Source: Qipengyuania_C sp046254955 (lineage in GTDB: Bacteria > Pseudomonadota > Alphaproteobacteria > Sphingomonadales > Sphingomonadaceae). From it: a stretch of DNA of 64,000 bases. The translations under genes and the position numbers were made by a program. The stretch covers positions 124,001 to 188,000 of the forward strand of contig NZ_JBJXRG010000001.1 in the NCBI RefSeq assembly GCF_046254955.1, in the 5' to 3' direction. The notes beneath the pieces are model-generated. The model was not told the origin of the DNA and ran no database searches. It saw only the letters and a program-made list of their open reading frames with translations. Below, one piece after another: positions 59,065 to 64,000 of the stretch (its first letter is position 1; each line of letters opens with the position of its first letter).

Positions 59065-59937
59065 TCATTTGTAATCAGGTTCTTCCCACCAGGGATAGAA
59101 ATCCGGCATATCTTGGCTGACCGTATTGGGGTATTGAGGCGCGCGTTTCTCGAGGAAGCTGGCGATGCCTTCCTTCGCATCCGCGCTCCGGCTGAGGCGA
59201 TAGATCGCGCGGCTGTCGACCCTGTGCGCATCCATCGGATGGCCGGCAGCGCCGAGATCCCACAGCATTGCCCTCGTCATCGCGACCGACACGGCAGAGG
59301 TGTTGTCGGCAATCTCGCGCGCTATCCCGATCGCCGCGTCCATCAGCTCGCCTTGCGCATGGACCGAGCGGACGAGACCCCGATCCTTGGCTTCTCCCGC
59401 GTCGAAGATTCGGCCCGTCATGCACCATTCGAGCGCAGTCTGCATGCCGACCAGCCGCGGCAGGAACCAGCTCGAGCATGCTTCGGGCGTGATCCCGCGG
59501 CGTGCGAATACGAAGCCGAAGCGAGCATTGTCCGAACACAGCCGCATGTCGAAAGGCAGCTGCATCGTTGCGCCCACGCCCACTGCCACGCCATTGCAGG
59601 CGCCGATCAGCGGCTTCTTCGATTGGAACAGGCGCAGCGTCAGCCGCCCTCCCCCGTCACGCACGCGGCTATCGGAGAGGTCATCGACCGGCGTTGGATC
59701 GGAAAAGACATGCCCGCCGCCCTCCGGCGTCAGGTCAGCGCCGGCGCAGAAAGCGCGCTCGCCTTCACCGGTGATGATCAGCGCGCGCACGTCATCGTCG
59801 GCGTCGGTGTCATCCATCGCCGCGATCATCTCGTCCATCATCGTGCGGGTGAAGGCGTTCATCTTCTCCGGACGATGCAGCGTAAGCGTGGCAATGCCGT
59901 CAGCCTTGTCGAGCTTGATCTGGTTGTAGTCTGTCAT
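59065..59937 (-). CDS. Enoyl-CoA hydratase/isomerase family protein
   Basis: A 290-residue crotonase-fold enzyme acting on acyl-CoA thioesters. The oxyanion-hole segment RAFCAGADLTPEGGGHVF (about 60-77) and GACNGVAVGVGATMQLPFDM are family hallmarks; RFGFVFARRGITPEACSSWF carries the second conserved stretch. The exact substrate and whether it is hydratase or isomerase are unresolved. The ATG at 59937 is preceded by GAAGGGAGAG, and the dispersed repeat copy B lies in its leader. Confidence 0.9.
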   Translation of the reverse strand: MTDYNQIKLDKADGIATLTLHRPEKMNAFTRTMMDEMIAAMDDTDADDDVRALIITGEGERAFCAGADLTPEGGGHVFSDPTPVDDLSDSRVRDGGGRLTLRLFQSKKPLIGACNGVAVGVGATMQLPFDMRLCSDNARFGFVFARRGITPEACSSWFLPRLVGMQTALEWCMTGRIFDAGEAKDRGLVRSVHAQGELMDAAIGIAREIADNTSAVSVAMTRAMLWDLGAAGHPMDAHRVDSRAIYRLSRSADAKEGIASFLEKRAPQYPNTVSQDMPDFYPWWEEPDYK

Positions 59938-59948
59938 ATGGGTCTCTC

Positions 59949-59996
59949 CCTTCGGGAAATCCTACTGGATGGAGCACATGGAGCACTGTCCATGGG
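59949..59996 (-). repeat. Dispersed repeat, copy B (leader of the enoyl-CoA hydratase gene)
   Basis: Second copy of the element at 30897-30944, in opposite chromosomal orientation but the same orientation relative to its gene. The core at 59968-59996 is identical to copy A over 29 bases. It ends 11 bases before the enoyl-CoA hydratase ATG, so it includes part of the likely ribosome-binding region. The rest of the gap to the GNAT gene (to 60142) shows no gene I can support. Confidence 0.8.
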
Positions 59997-60142
59997 CCGG
60001 AAAAAGGCGTGCTTACAAGCTGCGCTTGGAGCAAAGGCATAGCGTGATGAGTTCGCGTTGATCATGGGCGATTTGGATAGCGCAGTGCCGGCCGGGTAGG
60101 AAAGGCGCGCGCCGTATCCAGCCTTTCATTACCAACTCGAAG

Positions 60143-60712
60143 TCAGGCGCTCTCACCGATCCCATATGCTTCGATCCGGGCCGAGGCGTTTGCGACATCA
60201 CAGGCAAGCACGACCAGGTCATGCATTTTGCCATCCGCATCCCTCACCTGGTCCTTGAGCAAGGCCTCGCCCCGAAAGCCGAGTTCTTCAAACACGGTAA
60301 TCGCAGCCTTCTGGTCAATCGTCATCTGGGCCGTGAGCTTGCTGAGCCCCTTATCAAGCGCAATGCGGAACCCCTGTTCCACAAGCCACCGCCCAAGCCC
60401 GTGCTTGCGTACCTCGTCCGCCACGAGGACGCGGAGCTCCCCTACATGTGGAGACCAGCTCAACGGGTCGGTATAAAGCGCAATGCAGCCGACAACCGCG
60501 CCTTCATGTTCTGCAAGGAGCGTGGTGAAGGCACCAGCCTCGGTCGCGGCGATCCACGCTTCGACAACCTTGGTCTGCGTGATATCGCGCCGAAGGAACA
60601 ACAGGTCGTGCGCGGGCAGCGCAGCGGCAAATGCCAGCACCGTATTCCGGTCCGCAGCGGTTAATTCGCGCAGTTCAAATTCGACGCCTTTGAGGGTGAC
60701 GTTCTGGATCAT
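60143..60712 (-). CDS. GNAT-family N-acetyltransferase
   Basis: A 189-residue protein with a GNAT domain. VVGCIALYTDPLSWSPHVGE and LRVLVADEVRKHGLGRWLVE cover the acetyl-CoA-binding beta4-alpha3 region (usually R/Q-x-x-G-x-G/A), followed by AAITVFEELGFRGEALLKDQ, the usual final helix and strand. The substrate is unknown. It follows phaC with a one-base gap and is probably co-transcribed with it, which is unusual for a PHA gene set. Confidence 0.85.
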   Translation of the reverse strand: MIQNVTLKGVEFELRELTAADRNTVLAFAAALPAHDLLFLRRDITQTKVVEAWIAATEAGAFTTLLAEHEGAVVGCIALYTDPLSWSPHVGELRVLVADEVRKHGLGRWLVEQGFRIALDKGLSKLTAQMTIDQKAAITVFEELGFRGEALLKDQVRDADGKMHDLVVLACDVANASARIEAYGIGESA

Positions 60713-60713
60713 T

Positions 60714-61799
60714 CTATACGGACCTTTCCGCTAGCCAGTGGTCGAGCGCGGGCCACATCCGGCGCGGTGCATTAGGACCGGCAATCAGGCTGATATGCCC
60801 GCCCTTCATCACCAGTTCTTCCTTGTCTTCTGAGCCTACCAACTCGACTAGATGCTTGCTCGCCTCGTAGGGCACTATGTGGTCGTGCAGCGCCACACCA
60901 TGGAACAGCGGCACCTTGATGTTCGACAAGTTCGCGGTTCGGCCATCGACGACCAATTTTCCGTTGAGCAACTGGTTGTCCCACATCAGCTTCTTGACCG
61001 TATCGCGGAAATACTCGCCAGCGAGCGGCAGCATGTCATTCGCCCAGCGATCCATCTTGCGATGAAATCCCACGAAATCATCGTTCCACATGTTGTCCCA
61101 CAAGACGCGATTGCTCGCTACTCGCCCCGACGGTCGCAGCATGTCGAATGAAACTTGGAGGATTTCGGGAGACACATTTCCGACACTGTCAACCAGGTGA
61201 TCGACGTCGAAATACTTGCGCTGTGACAAGTGCGAAAAGATCTTCATCTCGGAAAAATCTATCGGTGTGGTAAAGCAGGCAAGATTCTTGATCGGCGCTT
61301 CCGGGTGGCTGGCGGTGTAGATCGTCGAGAGTACCCCGCCCATGCAGTAGCCCACCAGCGAAACTTCCTGCTCACCAGATGCCTGCTGGACCTTGAAGAT
61401 GCATTCGTCGAAGAACCGGGAAGCATAGTCATCCAGGCTCAGGCTCTTTTCTTCCGGCCGGGGGTAGTCCCAGTCCATCACAAAAACGTCATATCCTGAG
61501 TTAAGCAGAAACCGAACGAAGCTGTGTTCTTCCGCAACGTCGAACACGTAGCCCCTGTTGGTTGTCGCCATCACCATCAGGATGGGCACCCGATAGACTT
61601 CTTCGACAAGCGGCTGGTAGCGATACAGGTTAAGCGTACCGCGTTTGTGGATCCGGTCCTTGGGCGTGAGACCCACTGGCGGCGCTGCTGAAGCGAAATA
61701 CTCAACGCCTTTGATGTTGCGCTGGATCGTTCGTTCGACGAGCGCCTGGATTGCGCTGCTCGATCGTTCTTCTTGCTCTGCTACGTCGGCGTCTGACAC
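60714..61799 (-). CDS. phaC: Poly(3-hydroxyalkanoate) synthase, class III-type PhaC
   Basis: Polymerises 3-hydroxyacyl-CoA into storage polyester. The 361 residues have class III/IV PhaC length; class I and II enzymes are near 560-600. The lipase-like box is VGYCMGG with catalytic Cys152. The Asp lies in LHDHIVPYEASKH and the His in MKGGHISLIAG. PILMVMATTNRGYVFDVAEE and FVMDWDYPRPEEK are typical PhaC stretches. The start is GTG at 61799, seven bases after the small partner gene. Class III and IV synthases need a second subunit, consistent with that neighbour. Confidence 0.88.
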   Translation of the reverse strand: MSDADVAEQEERSSSAIQALVERTIQRNIKGVEYFASAAPPVGLTPKDRIHKRGTLNLYRYQPLVEEVYRVPILMVMATTNRGYVFDVAEEHSFVRFLLNSGYDVFVMDWDYPRPEEKSLSLDDYASRFFDECIFKVQQASGEQEVSLVGYCMGGVLSTIYTASHPEAPIKNLACFTTPIDFSEMKIFSHLSQRKYFDVDHLVDSVGNVSPEILQVSFDMLRPSGRVASNRVLWDNMWNDDFVGFHRKMDRWANDMLPLAGEYFRDTVKKLMWDNQLLNGKLVVDGRTANLSNIKVPLFHGVALHDHIVPYEASKHLVELVGSEDKEELVMKGGHISLIAGPNAPRRMWPALDHWLAERSV

Positions 61800-61806
61800 G
61801 GATGCG

Positions 61807-62166
61807 CTAGCCCTTGGACTTGGAGGGCGGCTTGCGGGTGCGTTTCGGACCTGCTGCGGGTTTGACGTCCGCGGGTAGCAGCTTCTCCAGCGCGGTTTCG
61901 ATGCGGATCAGCTTGTCTTCCATGCTCATCAGGCGCTCACCAATCGCGGTCACATCTGACCGGCTTGGCATGTTGAAGAACTCCAGGTTGCGCGACATTT
62001 GGTCGGTCATCTGTTTCTGCGCCTTCACACCGATCTCGGTCGCCTTCCCGGTGACCTTCCCAAACGCCTCGGTCCCGAAGACGGCCTTCGCCATTTCGTC
62101 AAACCGCGTTTCCAGATCGCCGATCGCATTGCGCATCGAGTCCATGGGATTGTTTTCCTTGGCCAT
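61807..62166 (-). CDS. Small PHA synthase partner / phasin-like protein
   Basis: A 119-residue hydrophilic, helical protein. The middle (FGKVTGKATEIGVKAQKQMT, DQMSRNLEFFNMPSRSDVTA) and the coiled-coil-like SMEDKLIRIETALEKLLP resemble the C-terminal region of PhaE and PhaR subunits and phasins. The tail is Lys/Arg-rich (GPKRTRKPPSKSKG). The ATG at 62166 follows GGGAGAGGA by five bases; a longer frame upstream runs into the terminator and is rejected. It lies directly before phaC, so a synthase subunit is the best guess, though it is much shorter than known PhaE (about 350 residues). Confidence 0.68.
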   Translation of the reverse strand: MAKENNPMDSMRNAIGDLETRFDEMAKAVFGTEAFGKVTGKATEIGVKAQKQMTDQMSRNLEFFNMPSRSDVTAIGERLMSMEDKLIRIETALEKLLPADVKPAAGPKRTRKPPSKSKG

Positions 62167-62274
62167 GCAATTCCTCTCCCGCTTACGAAGATCCATAGCC
62201 CAAAATCGCCGCTGCGGCACGCACAAAGACGATGCGCAATTCTTCTGGCTGACGCAGAACGGCCCAGAACCAAG

Positions 62275-62308
62275 AAAAACGCCGCCCGTGCACACGGCAC
62301 GAGCGGCG
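62275..62308 (-). terminator. Rho-independent terminator after the SDR gene
   Basis: On the minus strand, CGCCGC-T-CGTGC and GCACG-G-GCGGCG form a 12-bp stem with one wobble around a 5-base loop and are followed by TTTTT (plus-strand AAAAA at 62275-62279). It lies 46 bases beyond the SDR stop and separates the thiolase-SDR unit from the phaC unit. Confidence 0.85.
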
Positions 62309-62353
62309 ATTGCTTGAATCAAGATCCCTCCTGCGCAGGAGCGACGGATATCC

Positions 62354-63139
62354 TTAGCGAGGGGCCATCCGGATCGCGCCGTCGAGGCGTACGTCCTCGC
62401 CGTTGAAGTAGCCGTTCTCGATCATGGTCATGGCGAGATGGGCGTATTCTTCCGCATGGCCGAGACGCTTGGGGAACGGCACGCTGGCTGCCAGTGCTTC
62501 CTTTACCTGCGGCGGGGCTGCATTCATCAGCGGAGTATTGAAGATGCCGGGCAGGATCGTGTTCACACGGATGCCCTCGCCCATCAGGTCGCGCGCGATT
62601 GGCAGCGTCATGCCGATAACCCCGCCCTTGGAAGCGGAGTAGGCTGCCTGGCCGATCTGGCCATCTTCACCAGCAACGCTGGCGGTATTCACGATGGCAC
62701 CGCGATCGCCGTCATCCGACAGCGGATCGAGCGTCATCATGCCCGCCGCCGACTTAGCGATGCAGCGGAAGGTACCAACAAGGTTGATCTGGATGATGAA
62801 GTTGAACGCATCGAGCGGGAAGTGGCTGATCTCGCCCGTATTCCGATCGCGCTTCGCCGTCTTGATCGCATTGCCAGTGCCCGCACAATTTACCAGGATA
62901 CGCTCCTGACCGTGTGCAGCGCGCGCCTTTTCGAACCCGGCATCGACGCTGGCCTCGTCGGTCACATTCACTTCGCAGAAGATACCGCCAATTTCCTCGG
63001 CGACCTTGGTGCCCTTCTCTTCCTGCAGGTCGAATATGGCGACTTTGGCGCCTTTTGCGGCGAGCGCGCGGGCGGTCGCTTCGCCAAGACCCGATGCCCC
63101 GCCGGTAACGATGGCGGGCGTATTGCTGCTGACTTCCAT
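62354..63139 (-). CDS. SDR 3-hydroxyacyl-CoA dehydrogenase (HSD10-like)
   Basis: A 261-residue short-chain dehydrogenase resembling mitochondrial 17-beta-HSD10 / 3-hydroxyacyl-CoA dehydrogenase type II. TGGASGLGEATARALAAKG (12-30) binds NAD, IFDLQEEKG gives the Asp for NAD preference, NCAG and YSASKGGVIGMTLPIARDL hold the SDR motifs, and the ending GEDVRLDGAIRMAPR is typical. It is 27 bases downstream of the thiolase gene and precedes a terminator, so both work in acyl-CoA oxidation on one transcript. Confidence 0.9.
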   Translation of the reverse strand: MEVSSNTPAIVTGGASGLGEATARALAAKGAKVAIFDLQEEKGTKVAEEIGGIFCEVNVTDEASVDAGFEKARAAHGQERILVNCAGTGNAIKTAKRDRNTGEISHFPLDAFNFIIQINLVGTFRCIAKSAAGMMTLDPLSDDGDRGAIVNTASVAGEDGQIGQAAYSASKGGVIGMTLPIARDLMGEGIRVNTILPGIFNTPLMNAAPPQVKEALAASVPFPKRLGHAEEYAHLAMTMIENGYFNGEDVRLDGAIRMAPR

Positions 63140-63166
63140 GAATAATTCCTCTTGGATTTGAGTGAT

Positions 63167-64000
63167 TTAGAGCGCTTCGACGATGGTGACATTGGCGACG
63201 CCGCCGCCTTCGCACATCGTCTGCAGGCCGTATTTCTTGTCTTGCGCCTTGAGCGCATGGACCAGCGTCGCCATCAGCTTCGTGCCGGACGCACCAAGCG
63301 GATGGCCCAACGCGATCGCGCCGCCGTTGACGTTGAGCTTGTCTGGATCGGCACCGGTATGCTTGAGCCAGGCGAGCGGCACGGGCGCAAAAGCCTCGTT
63401 GACCTCGTAAAGGTCGATCTCGTCGATCTTCATGCCAGCACGCTCAAGCGCCTTGTCGGTGGCGAACAGCGGCTCTTCGAGCATGATAACCGGGTCACCT
63501 GCAGTCACGGTGAGATTATGGATCCGCGCCATCGGCGTGAGCCCGTATTTCTTGAGCGCCTCTTCCGACACGACCAACACCGCGCTGGAACCGTCGCAGA
63601 TCTGGCTCGACGAAGCAGCGGTGATGCTGCCGTCTTCGCTCAGCAACTTGACTCCCGCGATCCCTTCCAGCGTCGCATCGAAGCGGATGCCCTCATCGAC
63701 CGTGTGCATTTCCTCGCCCTCAGGCGTTTCGATCTGGACGGGGACGATTTCGGCATCAAACGCGCCCGACTTGGTCGCGGCGATGGCCTTTTCGTGACTG
63801 CCAAGTGCAAAGCGGTCAAGATCGTCCTTCGAGAAGCCATGCTTCTTGACGATCATCTCCGCTCCCATGAACTGCGAGAACTGCACCCCAGGGAACTGCG
63901 CCTGGAGCTCGGGCGACATGTAATGGCCAAGGCCTTCCTTCATATGGAACATCGCGTTCGAGCCCATCGGCACGCGGCTCATGCTTTCGACACCGCTCGC
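63167..64000 (-). CDS. Thiolase (acetyl-CoA acyltransferase), N-terminus beyond window
   Basis: The C-terminal two-thirds (278 residues in window) of a degradative-type thiolase. The right edge begins at ASGVESMSRVP, just downstream of where the nucleophilic Cys normally lies, so that residue is outside the window. Present are EVNEAFAPVPLAWLK, the His loop NGGAIALGHPLGASGTKL and the second catalytic Cys in MCEGGGVANVTIVEAL. Fatty-acid-oxidation thiolase (FadA-like) is more likely than biosynthetic PhaA, but I do not assign a symbol. It is the first gene of the SDR unit as seen here. Confidence 0.92.
   Translation of the reverse strand, partial: ASGVESMSRVPMGSNAMFHMKEGLGHYMSPELQAQFPGVQFSQFMGAEMIVKKHGFSKDDLDRFALGSHEKAIAATKSGAFDAEIVPVQIETPEGEEMHTVDEGIRFDATLEGIAGVKLLSEDGSITAASSSQICDGSSAVLVVSEEALKKYGLTPMARIHNLTVTAGDPVIMLEEPLFATDKALERAGMKIDEIDLYEVNEAFAPVPLAWLKHTGADPDKLNVNGGAIALGHPLGASGTKLMATLVHALKAQDKKYGLQTMCEGGGVANVTIVEAL

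Noticed and set aside
59113..60042. A 309-codon plus-strand frame
   Set aside because: Antisense to the enoyl-CoA hydratase and without a recognisable fold.
60013..60240. Minus-strand frame in the gap before the GNAT gene
   Set aside because: It overlaps the 3' end of the GNAT gene, has no recognisable product and no convincing start.

Overview
The window is a gene-dense, high-GC chromosomal segment from an alphaproteobacterium. Gene order and protein sequence fit the order Sphingomonadales, most likely an Erythrobacter-like member of the Erythrobacteraceae. The clues are the dcw order, the argS-SPOR-nagZ-scpAB-tatABC run, the ispH-thrB-rnhA run, a MurE with the meso-diaminopimelate DNPR motif, and secreted proteins of a kind common in sphingomonads. 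This placement is inference from gene content; no rRNA is present. I see no tRNA, rRNA, CRISPR array, transposase, integrase or prophage block.

Layout. 1-13585 (minus strand) is the division and cell-wall cluster mraZ-rsmH-ftsL-ftsI-murE-murF-mraY-murD-ftsW-murG-murC-murB. Almost every junction overlaps by 1-4 bases, and murB runs off the left edge. A possible MraZ operator lies upstream of mraZ. 13931-16466 (minus) carries two envelope proteins of unknown function, cysteine synthase and a 2Fe-2S ferredoxin. 16563-21902 holds an AlkA-type glycosylase, an SDR, pterin carbinolamine dehydratase, an APC permease, ccmAB and map. 21989-24731 holds an M17 aminopeptidase, an SH3-only small protein and argC. 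24845-25555 is an AT-richer orphan gene with an HEPN-like motif. 25751-27736 is glnB-glnA with a sigma-54-like promoter and a clear terminator.

27800-38766 is a mixed signalling and envelope region: a PAS-GGDEF-EAL-PilZ protein, a DUF3592-like protein, a GH24 lysozyme, a secreted repeat protein, a fasciclin lipoprotein, the N-degron transferase bpt, threonine ammonia-lyase, a beta-hydroxyacid dehydrogenase with an exported amidohydrolase, and two tiny paralogous membrane proteins ending in DDDP(V/I)SA. 38865-45466 (minus) is argS-SPOR-nagZ-scpA-scpB-tatA-tatB-tatC. 46254-48653 is ispH-thrB-rnhA. 48687-50979 (minus) holds a DUF1508 protein, a DAO-type oxidoreductase and an alpha/beta hydrolase.

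51085-58438 is a Tad/Flp pilus locus: cpaA, cpaB, cpaC, cpaD, cpaE, tadB, tadC. The assembly ATPase gene cpaF/tadA is absent from its usual place between cpaE and tadB. That gap is only 78 bases and contains a strong hairpin. 58533-64000 (minus) is acyl-CoA and polyester metabolism: a MarR regulator, an enoyl-CoA hydratase, a GNAT protein, a class III-type PHA synthase with a small partner, then, after a terminator, an HSD10-type SDR and a thiolase cut by the right edge.

The most unusual signals are a dispersed element of about 48 bp found twice, about 29 kb apart (once inside the lysozyme gene, once in the leader of the enoyl-CoA hydratase), the tandem DDDPxSA mini-proteins, the orphan HEPN-like gene beside glnB, and the ATPase-less tad locus.
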